This document shows, piece by piece, positions 26,168 to 33,633 of a stretch of DNA of 64,000 bases. How positions within the stretch are numbered: the first letter of the stretch is position 1; every line of letters begins with the position of its first letter. The translations under genes and the position numbers were made by a program. The notes below the pieces were generated by a model. That model was given only the letters and a program-made list of their open reading frames with translations. It was not told the origin of the DNA and did not search any database. The DNA is from Kutzneria viridogrisea (GTDB lineage Bacteria > Actinomycetota > Actinomycetes > Mycobacteriales > Pseudonocardiaceae). Location: positions 124,001 through 188,000 of the forward strand of contig JACJID010000009.1 of assembly GCA_014138725.1 (NCBI GenBank), read 5' to 3'.

Positions 26168-29118
26168 CGCTTGTCCTCCCCGAGCACACTGTCCACAGCG
26201 GACTGCTTGGCGTCGTCGAACAGCGCGCTCTGCGTGCGCCACGGGTTGCTGGTGCGCTCCTGGTCACCGCCCTGACCGCCACCGCCGCCCTGGCCACCGC
26301 CCATCATGCCCATGCCGCCGCCACCCATCATGCCCGCGGGCGCGCCCGCACCGGGTTGCGCGGCGTGCGCGCTGTCGCCGACCGAGGCCAGCCCGGCGTT
26401 GCCGGGACCGGTCGGGTGACCGGCAGCGTCCACGGCACCGGCCTGCACCGCACCACCGTGCGCGGCGCCCCAGGCGCTCGACTGCTGGGCCCCGGCGGGG
26501 GCCGCGCTGTGCTGGCCGGTGTCGGGGCCGCCGACCATGCCGTGGTCCCCGGAGCCGCCGCCCCAGGACAGCGGGCCCGCCGCGGTGTCACCGGTCGCGG
26601 AGCCAACCCCGAACCCGGCCGCCGAGACCGTGGTGCTGGCCGGGGCGTCGAACAGGCTGCCGGAGAACCGGCCCTGGTCGGCGGCCACCGGGGCGCCCGC
26701 GTCGAAACCGGCCACCTCGGTGTGCGCCGCGGCGGGCGCGCTCCAGGTGGGCATCTGCTCGGGCTGGGCCTGTGCGGGCGGGGTCCACGCCCCGGCCGCA
26801 CCCGTGCCCTGACCCGCGCCGACCGGGACATCTCCGACCGGCGACTGCCCGCTGAGCGGGACCTGCTGGGCGGCCCCGTGCTGGCCGGTGGCCTGACCGG
26901 GGATGGTCCCGGCACCGGAGGGCTGGGTGCCGCCCGGGTGCGCCGGGTCCACCGGCGAGGCCTTGGGCCCCGAGGTGTCGTTGTAGTCGATCGTGTAGTT
27001 GTGCGGCGGCATGCCCGAGCCGTCGTCGACGCTGATCTTGACCTCGCCGGGCACCCCGCCCTGCTCGGCGGTGATCGTCAGGTCGCCGTCGTGGATCACG
27101 GCCTTGCCGTCCGGGCCCGCGTGGGTCGGGATGGAGCCGTCGGGGTTGGCCGTGGGCTGCCCCGGCGCGCCCGGCTGACCGGGCACCCCGGTCGGGTGCT
27201 GCCCGGCGACCCCGTGCTGCCCCGGCTGACCGGGCACCTCGGTCGGGTGCTGGCCGGTGACCCCGGTCTGGCCCGGCTGACCGGGCAACCCGGTCTGGCC
27301 CGGCAGCGGCTTGCCGTCCGGCCCCAGCTGGGGCGTGCCCCCGTGCTGGCCCGCCAGCCCGGCGACCGCCGGGTCGTTGGCGATCTTGTTGAAGTCCACG
27401 TCGTAGGTCTTGGGCGCCTTGCCGGAGCCGTCGTCCACCTTGATCTTGACGTGGCCCTGGCCGTCCGGGCTGTCGACCTCGATGTTGTTCGAGCCGTCGT
27501 GGATCTTGACGGTCTCCGCGTGCGCCGCGGCGGTCGAGGCCGGGTCCGGGATCTTGGGCATCTCCGGGGTGGGCGGCTGCGGGGTCTGCGGCATCTGCGG
27601 CATGCCGCCACCACCGCCGCCTCCGCTGGGGCCGCCGCCACCGCCACCGCTGGGGCCGCCACCTCCGCCACCGCCCTGCTGGTGGCCGCCGCCACCGGGC
27701 TTGCCCTTGGGCTGGTCCTGCTGCGGGGAGCCCTCCGGCACCGTGGACAGCCCGCTGAACGGGGTCTTGTTGACCGCGTCGCACGCCTGGATCAGCGGCT
27801 GGAACGCCTGCTTGATGCCCTGGTCGGCGGTCTGCGCGCCCTGGGTCAGCAGCTGCAGGTTCTGCTCGAACTTGTCCTTGAACGCCGGGTCCAGGTACGC
27901 CTTGACGGCGGCGGCCACGGCCTTCAGGAAGATCGTCTCGGTCCAGCCGAGCACGTGCAGCACCGCGTCGACGATGTCACCGAGCAGGTCCATCGCCATC
28001 TCGAGCAGGCCGCCGCTGGGCATCCGGAAGCCGATCAGGTCACCCAGGCCGTTGAACAGCTTCTGGATGATGTCGGCCGCGCTGCTGGCGCCCTTGTAGA
28101 TCCCGATCAGCACGACCAGGTCGCCGTCGGCGATGTCGATGGGCCACTTGATCTGGTCCAGGGTCTGCCCGTAGGCGTCGACGATCTTCTTGGCGGCCTC
28201 GGTCGAGGAGCTCAGCGCGGCGCTGACCTTGGCGATGTCCCCGTCGATGGTCTGCGCCTTGGCGCCGAACTGCTGGGCGTAGGTGCCGAAGGCGTTGGCC
28301 GCGTCCCCGGTCCACGCGCTGCCGACGACCCCGGCGACCTTGCTGCCCATCTCGTCGCGGGTGTGCTGGAAGTCGGTGCCCACCGAGGTGATGTCGGAGG
28401 CCGCCTGGCTCAACTGGCCGTAGTCGATGCCGCGCACGGCGTCGTACTTCGAGCAGATGTCGTTGCGGAAGTCGAGGTTCTTGTCGGTGTAGAGGTTGTA
28501 CCAACCGAGGTAGTGGTTGAACCCATCGAGCTTGTCCAGCTTCTGGTCGCAGACGTCGTCGGAACGACCGGAACCGAAGCTCGCGGTCTGCCCGCTGTTG
28601 CCCGTGTTCCCGGAATTGCCCGTGTTTCCGGTGTTGCCAGTATTGCCCGTGTTCCCGGTGTTGCCCGTGTTCCCGGAATCACCGGTGTTACCGGAACCGT
28701 TCGTGTTGCCGGAATCGCCGGAGTTCGTGGTGTTACCGGAGTTGACGTTGATGTCACCGGTGTTGACACTGACCCCGCCGCTGCCGTCCTTGCCCCCGTT
28801 GCCGTGGTGGTCGTCCCCGCCACCGGGCGGGTTCGGCGGGTTGTGGCCGCCACCCGGCGGGTTGGGCGGGTTTGGCGGATTGTGCCCACCACCCGGCGGG
28901 TTGGGCGGGTTCGGCGGGTTGTGCCCACCGCCAGGCGGGTTGGGCGGGTTCGGTGGATTGTGGCCACCACCGGGCGGATTGTTCGGCGGGTTCGGCGGGT
29001 TGTGCCCACCGCCAGGCGGGTTGGGCGGCGGGTGGTTCGGCGGGTTGTGGCCGCCGCCGGGCGGGTTGTGCCCACCTGATGGCGAGTGCGGCGGGCCGCC
29101 GCGTCCTCCCTTGGCCAT
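26164..29118 (-). CDS. Giant repeat-rich WXG100-like type VII secretion substrate
   Basis: A 984-residue protein with no signal peptide. Residues 15-100 are repeats of GGGHNPPNPPNPP. Residues 117-178 are NTG/NSG repeats (NTGNTGNTGNTG). Residues 225-330 form a helical WXG-like domain with the turn SAWTGDAANAFGTYAQQF, followed to about 450 by an alpha-helical region with hydrophobic stretches. A Gly/Pro linker comes next, then two related small beta modules (about 535-577 and 672-712, both with VDDGSG) flanking collagen-like GQPGQTGVTGQHP repeats. The C-terminus has GMMGGGGMGMMGGGQGGGGG and ends SVLGEDKR. It overlaps its EspC-like neighbour by one base. A secreted or surface-exposed role is inferred from the WXG domain and context. 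Confidence 0.8.
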   Translation of the reverse strand: MAKGGRGGPPHSPSGGHNPPGGGHNPPNHPPPNPPGGGHNPPNPPNNPPGGGHNPPNPPNPPGGGHNPPNPPNPPGGGHNPPNPPNPPGGGHNPPNPPGGGDDHHGNGGKDGSGGVSVNTGDINVNSGNTTNSGDSGNTNGSGNTGDSGNTGNTGNTGNTGNTGNTGNSGNTGNSGQTASFGSGRSDDVCDQKLDKLDGFNHYLGWYNLYTDKNLDFRNDICSKYDAVRGIDYGQLSQAASDITSVGTDFQHTRDEMGSKVAGVVGSAWTGDAANAFGTYAQQFGAKAQTIDGDIAKVSAALSSSTEAAKKIVDAYGQTLDQIKWPIDIADGDLVVLIGIYKGASSAADIIQKLFNGLGDLIGFRMPSGGLLEMAMDLLGDIVDAVLHVLGWTETIFLKAVAAAVKAYLDPAFKDKFEQNLQLLTQGAQTADQGIKQAFQPLIQACDAVNKTPFSGLSTVPEGSPQQDQPKGKPGGGGHQQGGGGGGGPSGGGGGGPSGGGGGGGMPQMPQTPQPPTPEMPKIPDPASTAAAHAETVKIHDGSNNIEVDSPDGQGHVKIKVDDGSGKAPKTYDVDFNKIANDPAVAGLAGQHGGTPQLGPDGKPLPGQTGLPGQPGQTGVTGQHPTEVPGQPGQHGVAGQHPTGVPGQPGAPGQPTANPDGSIPTHAGPDGKAVIHDGDLTITAEQGGVPGEVKISVDDGSGMPPHNYTIDYNDTSGPKASPVDPAHPGGTQPSGAGTIPGQATGQHGAAQQVPLSGQSPVGDVPVGAGQGTGAAGAWTPPAQAQPEQMPTWSAPAAAHTEVAGFDAGAPVAADQGRFSGSLFDAPASTTVSAAGFGVGSATGDTAAGPLSWGGGSGDHGMVGGPDTGQHSAAPAGAQQSSAWGAAHGGAVQAGAVDAAGHPTGPGNAGLASVGDSAHAAQPGAGAPAGMMGGGGMGMMGGGQGGGGGQGGDQERTSNPWRTQSALFDDAKQSAVDSVLGEDKR
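28590..28740 (-). repeat. Tandem repeats encoding (N-T/S-G)n
   Basis: Short 9-base units such as GGCAACACC-like triplets vary in the third base and encode NTG, NSG and NTN. They lie inside the giant WXG-type gene. Unit number is probably variable between strains. Confidence 0.7.
28820..29075 (-). repeat. Tandem repeats encoding GGGHNPPNPPNPP
   Basis: About six imperfect copies of a 39-45-base unit near the 5' end of the giant WXG-type gene. The encoded His/Asn/Pro/Gly units would be extended and flexible. The DNA repeats are coding and in frame, so they are not a CRISPR array. Confidence 0.75.
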
Positions 29119-29435
29119 CAGAGGTCACCACCCTGGTTGCTGAGGTTGGCGGCGTGCGCCGAGTCGGTGTCGGAGTAGTTCTTCGCCGTGTTGCGCAGCC
29201 CCGCGCAGATGTCCTCGGCGTGGCTGCCGAAGTCCTTCACGTTGGCGCTCAACGCCTGCATGGCCTTCTTCACCGCGTCCCCCGCCTGGGGACAGGCCCG
29301 GCCGGTGAGGTCTCCGCTGATGTGCACCGAGTCCAGCCGGGTCCGATAACCGTTGGCCGCTGTCTCGTCCAGTTCGCGGAAGTAGTTGCTGAGCGTGGTG
29401 AGCGACTGCCCATCGACCTTGACGCTACCGCTCAT
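29118..29435 (-). CDS. EspC-like small type VII secretion protein
   Basis: A 105-residue helical-hairpin protein. Its first strand VKVDGQSLTTLSNYFRELDE and its layout fit the EspC-like ESX secretion-associated family. The C-terminal part contains NYSDTD, a YxxxD motif of the kind that targets proteins to type VII systems. I chose the ATG at 29435 (MSGSVKVDG) with GGTGGGG before it; a GTG three codons earlier is possible. It is the first gene of a three-gene cassette and its stop overlaps the giant WXG-type gene by one base. It probably forms a secreted heterodimer with that product, as EspC/EspA or PE/PPE pairs do. Confidence 0.8.
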   Translation of the reverse strand: MSGSVKVDGQSLTTLSNYFRELDETAANGYRTRLDSVHISGDLTGRACPQAGDAVKKAMQALSANVKDFGSHAEDICAGLRNTAKNYSDTDSAHAANLSNQGGDL

Positions 29436-29621
29436 GATCCCCACCGCCCATGTTCCGTCGTCCTCCCCTTGAGCCCGTGCAGGTGACCACTAGGACTCCG
29501 CCGGGGCCCGCCTGGTTCCCCATTCACCGAATAGGGACGATTCGCACCGGGAAACACCATCCCACACCGGCACCGACCAGTGCGGCCGAACGAACCAGGA
29601 CCACCCCGACGGAGCGGGCGA

Positions 29622-30959
29622 CTAGTGGACCGCGGACACCACACCAGCCAGCCGCTGGGCGGCGGACTCGGCCTCGTCGTGGCTGGGCGCCTCGACCATC
29701 ACCCGGACCAGCTGCTCGGTGCCGGAGGGTCGCAGCAGCACCCGGCCGGTCTCCCCCAGCTCGGCGCTGACCTCGGCCACGGCCTTGCTGACCGACTCGG
29801 CCACCGCGACGGCCGCCTTGTCGGTGACCCTGACGTTGATCAGGACCTGCGGCAGCCGCCGCATCACCCCGGCCAGCTCGGCCAGCGACCGGCCGGTGGC
29901 CGCCATCCTGGCCATCAGCCGCATCGCGGTGAGCAGCCCGTCCCCGGTGGTCGCGTGCGAGGGCAGCACCACGTGGCCGGACTGCTCGCCGCCCAGCGCG
30001 AAGCCACCGGCCCGCAGTTCCTCCAGCACGTACCGGTCGCCGACCGCGGTGGTGCGCAGGCTCACCCCGTGCTCGCGCATCGCCAGGTGCAGCCCCAGGT
30101 TGCTCATCACGGTGGCGACCAGCGTGTCGTCCACCAGCTCGCCCGCGTCCTTCATGGCCAGGGCGAGCACGGCCATGATCTGGTCGCCGTCGATCTGCGC
30201 GCCGGAGGCGTCCACGGCCAGGCAGCGGTCGGCGTCACCGTCGTGGGCGATGCCCAGGTCGGCGCCGTGCTCCAGCACCGCGGCCTGCAACACCTCCAGG
30301 TGCGTCGAGCCGCAACCGTCGTTGATGTTCAGGCCGTCCGGGTCCGCGTGGATCGCGATCACCTCGGCACCGGCCCTGCGGTACGCCTCGGGCGCCACGG
30401 TGGCGGCGGCCCCGTTCGCGCAGTCCACCACGACCTTGAGCCCGTGCAGATCGTGCGGAGTGGACAGCAGCAGGTGGTCGGTGTAGCGCTGGACCGCGTC
30501 GGTGACCTCGCGCACCCTGCCGACCCCGGCACCGGTGGGCCGGTCGCCGCCCTGCTCGCCGAGGATGGCCTCGATCTCGTCCTCCACCGAGTCGGACAGC
30601 TTGTGGCCGCCGTCGGCGAAGAACTTGATCCCGTTGTCGGGCATCGGGTTGTGCGAGGCGGAGATCATCACGCCCAGGTCGGCGGACAGCGCGGACACCA
30701 GGTACGCCACGGCGGGCGTGGGCAGCACGCCCACCCGCAGCACGTCGGCCCCGGCCGCGGTCAGCCCGGCGGTGACCGCGGCCTCCAGCATCTCGCCGCT
30801 GGCACGCGGATCCCGGCCGACCACGGCGACCGGCCGGTGCGAGCGGTCGTGCTCGGCCAGTACCCGGGCGGCTGCGGAAGCCAGCGAGAGAGCGAGTTCC
30901 GGGGTCAGGTCCGCGTTGGCGAGACCGCGTACGCCGTCGGTGCCGAACAGGCGAGCCAT
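29622..30959 (-). CDS. glmM: Phosphoglucosamine mutase
   Basis: A 445-residue enzyme converting glucosamine-6-phosphate to glucosamine-1-phosphate for peptidoglycan precursors. It starts [20 protein letters not shown]. The phosphoserine loop is [17 protein letters not shown], the Mg site is [12 protein letters not shown], sugar binding is [10 protein letters not shown], and the phosphate site is [14 protein letters not shown]. It lies after rplM-rpsI on the same strand, the same order as Mycobacterium, and is separated from rpsI by a hairpin. It acts directly downstream of GlmS. Confidence 0.97.
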   Translation of the reverse strand: MARLFGTDGVRGLANADLTPELALSLASAAARVLAEHDRSHRPVAVVGRDPRASGEMLEAAVTAGLTAAGADVLRVGVLPTPAVAYLVSALSADLGVMISASHNPMPDNGIKFFADGGHKLSDSVEDEIEAILGEQGGDRPTGAGVGRVREVTDAVQRYTDHLLLSTPHDLHGLKVVVDCANGAAATVAPEAYRRAGAEVIAIHADPDGLNINDGCGSTHLEVLQAAVLEHGADLGIAHDGDADRCLAVDASGAQIDGDQIMAVLALAMKDAGELVDDTLVATVMSNLGLHLAMREHGVSLRTTAVGDRYVLEELRAGGFALGGEQSGHVVLPSHATTGDGLLTAMRLMARMAATGRSLAELAGVMRRLPQVLINVRVTDKAAVAVAESVSKAVAEVSAELGETGRVLLRPSGTEQLVRVMVEAPSHDEAESAAQRLAGVVSAVH

Positions 30960-31017
30960 GGGCGCTGCTACCTCCTGAGTGTGGGGAAGGACTGCGGCAG
31001 CCTACGGGGGCCACAAG

Positions 31018-31066
31018 CACAACGGGCGACGTGGTCTGCTCTCGCAGACACACGCCGCCCGTTGTG
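31018..31066 (-). terminator. Terminator after rpsI
   Basis: CACAACGGGCG (31018-31028) pairs with CGCCCGTTGTG (31056-31066); an inner GTCTGC/GCAGAC stem adds stability. It lies between the rpsI stop and the glmM start. Confidence 0.75.
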
Positions 31067-31075
31067 GTTCGCGCG

Positions 31076-31642
31076 TTAGCGCTTGCTGTACTGCGGGCCC
31101 TTGCGGGCCTTCTTCAGACCGTACTTCTTGCGCTCCTTGGCCCGCGGGTCACGGGTCAGGAAGCCGGCCTTCTTCAGGGCCGGGCGGTCGTCGATCTCGA
31201 ACTCGATCAGCGCACGGGCGATCGCCAGGCGAAGCGCACCGGCCTGGCCGGAGGTGCCGCCACCGACCAGGTTGCCGATGATGTCGAAGGACTCGGCCCG
31301 CTCCACGGTCACCAGGGGCTCACGGATGAGCTGCTGGTGCACCTTGTTCGGGAAGTACTGCTCCAGGGTCTTGCCGTTCAGCTTGAACTGACCGGAGCCC
31401 GGCACGAGGCGCACGCGGACGATGGCCTCCTTGCGGCGGCCGACGGTCTGGATCAGGCGGTTGGGCAGGACGACCGGGGCAGCCTCGACGGCGGCCTCGA
31501 CCTCAGCGTCAGCGTCGACCGCGGCATCGAACTCGGCGACGGCGTCAGCCTCGGCCGCGACGGCCGACTGGGCGTCTTCGGCGAGCTCGGCCTCGACGGC
31601 GGGCTCGATGTCAGGAGTGGTCACTGGTGCTTCCTCGGTCAC
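31076..31642 (-). CDS. rpsI: 30S ribosomal protein uS9 with acidic N-terminal extension
   Basis: A 188-residue S9. The conserved core begins near residue 60 with [20 protein letters not shown] and ends [12 protein letters not shown], whose C-terminal tail reaches the P-site tRNA. The first ~57 residues are rich in Ala, Glu and Asp ([20 protein letters not shown]) and are not part of the universal protein; similar but often shorter extensions occur in other actinobacteria. The GTG start overlaps the rplM stop (GTGA). Confidence 0.96.
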   Translation of the reverse strand: MTEEAPVTTPDIEPAVEAELAEDAQSAVAAEADAVAEFDAAVDADAEVEAAVEAAPVVLPNRLIQTVGRRKEAIVRVRLVPGSGQFKLNGKTLEQYFPNKVHQQLIREPLVTVERAESFDIIGNLVGGGTSGQAGALRLAIARALIEFEIDDRPALKKAGFLTRDPRAKERKKYGLKKARKGPQYSKR

Positions 31643-32082
31643 TGGGCGATCTTCGTGATCTCGAACGGCTGCGGCGCCTGGGCCGCGTGCGGGTGGGCCG
31701 GGCCCGCGTACACCTTCAGCTTGGTCGCCATGGCGCGACCGAGCCTGTTGTGCGGCAGCATGCCCTTGATGGCCTTCTCGACCAGGCGCTCGGGGTGCTT
31801 GTCCAGCATCTCGCCGAAGGAGCGCTTGCTGAGACCACCCGGGTGACCGCTGTGGCGGTACACGAAGGACTGGTCGCGCTTGCTACCGGTCAGCGCCACC
31901 TTGTCCGCGTTCACGACGACGACGAAGTCGCCGGTGTCCACGTGAGGGGCGTAAGTCGGCTTGTGCTTGCCGCGCAGCAGCGTCGCGACCTGCGTGGCGA
32001 GCCGGCCGAGCACCACGTCCTGGGCGTCGATGACGTGCCAGGCGCGGTTCACCTCGCCGGCCTTCGGGCTGTACGTGCGCAC
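31639..32082 (-). CDS. rplM: 50S ribosomal protein uL13
   Basis: A 147-residue L13 that binds 23S rRNA early in 50S assembly. It has [20 protein letters not shown] at the start, VGRLATQVA-like [20 protein letters not shown] and the end motif [20 protein letters not shown]. The start codon is GTG. It leads the rplM-rpsI pair. The 292 bases upstream contain its promoter, which I could not place, and the terminator of the esx pair. Confidence 0.97.
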   Translation of the reverse strand: MRTYSPKAGEVNRAWHVIDAQDVVLGRLATQVATLLRGKHKPTYAPHVDTGDFVVVVNADKVALTGSKRDQSFVYRHSGHPGGLSKRSFGEMLDKHPERLVEKAIKGMLPHNRLGRAMATKLKVYAGPAHPHAAQAPQPFEITKIAQ

Positions 32083-32320
32083 GGATCTACCTCGTCGTCA
32101 CTGCAGACATGCTTCGCTCGGGAGCGGACGGGCCGCAGAGCAGTAGTTCAAGCAGGTCTTGGTCGTCATGGGGTGTCGTTGCGGCGTCTGCGCCAGCGTG
32201 GTGGAGCATTGCTGGTGCACGCGCGGCAACAACCGTCGCGCCGCATACCGCACAACAACGTAAGAAGATACCGGGTGCCACCCGGCAGGGTCAAAACGGG
32301 TGGTCCACCCCGCACACGCG

Positions 32321-32349
32321 CGTGGACCCCGGCCGGGCCGGGGTCCACG
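32321..32349 (-). terminator. Terminator of the esxBA pair
   Basis: Arms CGTGGACCCCGG (32321-32332) and CCGGGGTCCACG (32338-32349) with a 5-base loop, just downstream of the second WXG100 gene and before the rplM leader. Confidence 0.8.
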
Positions 32350-32374
32350 AAGGCGTGCTCGGGTGAACGACCCG

Positions 32375-32665
32375 TCAGCCCCAGAGCTTCTTGGCCGCGC
32401 CCTCGGCGTTCTGGTAGCCCTCGCCGGCCTGCTGCACGGCGGAGCCGATCGCGGCCAGCGTGGCGAACAGGTCCGCGGCGGCCTGGTCCCAGCGGCGCTG
32501 CGCCTCCTGGTAGGACTCCGAGGCCTCACCGGTCCACTCGCCGACAACCGGGGCCAGCTTGCTCTTGAGCTGGTCGAGGTGGCTCTCGATCGACTGGTGG
32601 ATGCTCTTGATGTCAGAAGCCGCCTGCGCGACCTCAGCGAAAGTAACCTGTACGTGCCCGCCCAT
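32375..32665 (-). CDS. WXG100 family type VII substrate (EsxA-like)
   Basis: A 96-residue helical-hairpin protein with the turn GEWTGEASESYQEAQRRW, which carries the WxG motif. The C-terminal helix contains GYQNAEGAA, a YxxxE secretion motif. It follows another WXG100 gene by 84 bases and probably forms an antiparallel heterodimer with that product, which EccC recognises. By synteny it corresponds to EsxT of the mycobacterial ESX-4 locus (next to rplM), but the sequence is too divergent to assign a symbol with confidence. Confidence 0.92.
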   Translation of the reverse strand: MGGHVQVTFAEVAQAASDIKSIHQSIESHLDQLKSKLAPVVGEWTGEASESYQEAQRRWDQAAADLFATLAAIGSAVQQAGEGYQNAEGAAKKLWG

Positions 32666-32749
32666 TGGTATCTCCCCTGTATGAAGTCGAAAAAGGTCGT
32701 GTGATCTGCGCGAAGGTGAAACTGAACCGCGAAAGCGATCCCAGAAGAA

Positions 32750-33067
32750 TCAGTTGCCGGCGAGGCGGCTGGCCACGTTGCTCAGGCTGTGGCTCTGCTC
32801 CTCTTCCTGCGCGGCGTAACCGGCGGAGTTGGTCTTCATCTGGTTGGCGATGTCCGACAGCGCCTGGTTCAGCTTCTTGGCGTCCGCGTCGAAACGCTCC
32901 ATGAGGCTGTGGAAAGCCGTGGCGGCCTGGCCCTTCCAGCTGCTCTGCAGGGGGGCGACGTCGGAGGCGAGCTTGCTCACCGAGGCGCTGACTTCCTGCT
33001 CCACGTTCTCGATGTCCTTGGCCAGGTTCGCCATGTCCTGGTAGTTGGTCCCGTAGCCGCCGCTCAT
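32750..33067 (-). CDS. WXG100 family type VII substrate (EsxB-like)
   Basis: A 105-residue WXG100 protein. The hairpin turn is APLQSSWKGQAATAFHSLME and the C-terminal signal is GYAAQEEEQ, a YxxxE motif. It is the first gene of the esx pair and probably corresponds to EsxU in ESX-4. The start is ATG with AAGGGGG upstream. Transcription probably starts in the 138-base gap before it. Confidence 0.92.
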   Translation of the reverse strand: MSGGYGTNYQDMANLAKDIENVEQEVSASVSKLASDVAPLQSSWKGQAATAFHSLMERFDADAKKLNQALSDIANQMKTNSAGYAAQEEEQSHSLSNVASRLAGN

Positions 33068-33205
33068 TGGAAGGCCCCCTTCATACGTGGGTGTCGTGCC
33101 TGCTTGGTTCGTACGTTCACTGCGACGTCGACAGTGCCATGTCCGGTTCCGCCTCGTCGCGAGTTCGTGGCAAACAGTTGCTCCAGTAAACGCGGCCGGG
33201 TGGAA

Positions 33206-33619
33206 CTAGCCGCGGAACAGGATTTTCTCTTGCGAAAAGTCCTCGTCATCGTCACTCGGACGAGGAGACCGCCTCCCCGGAGCGGGTGGTCGGGTCGCAC
33301 TGGGAGTAGTCGCCGGGGGCGCTGCCGCGAGCAGGTCCGCCCCCGCGGGCAACCGGTCGACCGGCAGCCCGTTGTCCGTGCGGAACGAGGTGGCCGACCG
33401 GCGCAGGTCCTCGGAGGTGAGCTCGCCCGCGACCGGCTTGGCCTGGCCCGATCGCACGGCCTCGGCGAGCTCCCTGGTGCGGCCGGCGAAGGCGGCACTG
33501 CGCTCGCGGGCGGCGGCGCTGGCACGGGCACCACGGTCCACCGCCGCGTCCACCTCGGCCCGGAACCGGGACGCGGCGGCCCCGAAGCCCGACCCCGAAG
33601 ACATCTGTGCTGAAGACAT
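33206..33619 (-). CDS. Type VII locus protein with acidic-aromatic tail
   Basis: A 137-residue protein of unknown function. The first half is a helical, Ala/Arg-rich domain (FRAEVDAAVDRGARASAAAR, RTRELAEAVRSGQ). A Pro-rich linker follows, and the end is DDDEDFSQEKILFRG. The ATG has AGGAGGG upstream. It sits between the Hsp70-like gene and the esx pair, in the same orientation, so it is likely co-expressed. Its tail is similar to that of the 25781-26167 product. Confidence 0.75.
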   Translation of the reverse strand: MSSAQMSSGSGFGAAASRFRAEVDAAVDRGARASAAARERSAAFAGRTRELAEAVRSGQAKPVAGELTSEDLRRSATSFRTDNGLPVDRLPAGADLLAAAPPATTPSATRPPAPGRRSPRPSDDDEDFSQEKILFRG

Positions 33620-33633
33620 GGTTCCCTCCTGGA

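Noticed and set aside
26356-29079. 907-residue plus-strand frame opposite the giant WXG-type gene
   Set aside because: It is the complement of a GC-rich coding frame, with no ribosome-binding site or family similarity; the minus-strand frame has recognisable domains and overlaps its neighbours correctly.
28590-29080. Possible CRISPR-like repeat array
   Set aside because: The repeats are contiguous, in frame and coding for NTG and GGGHNPP units, with no spacers and no cas genes.
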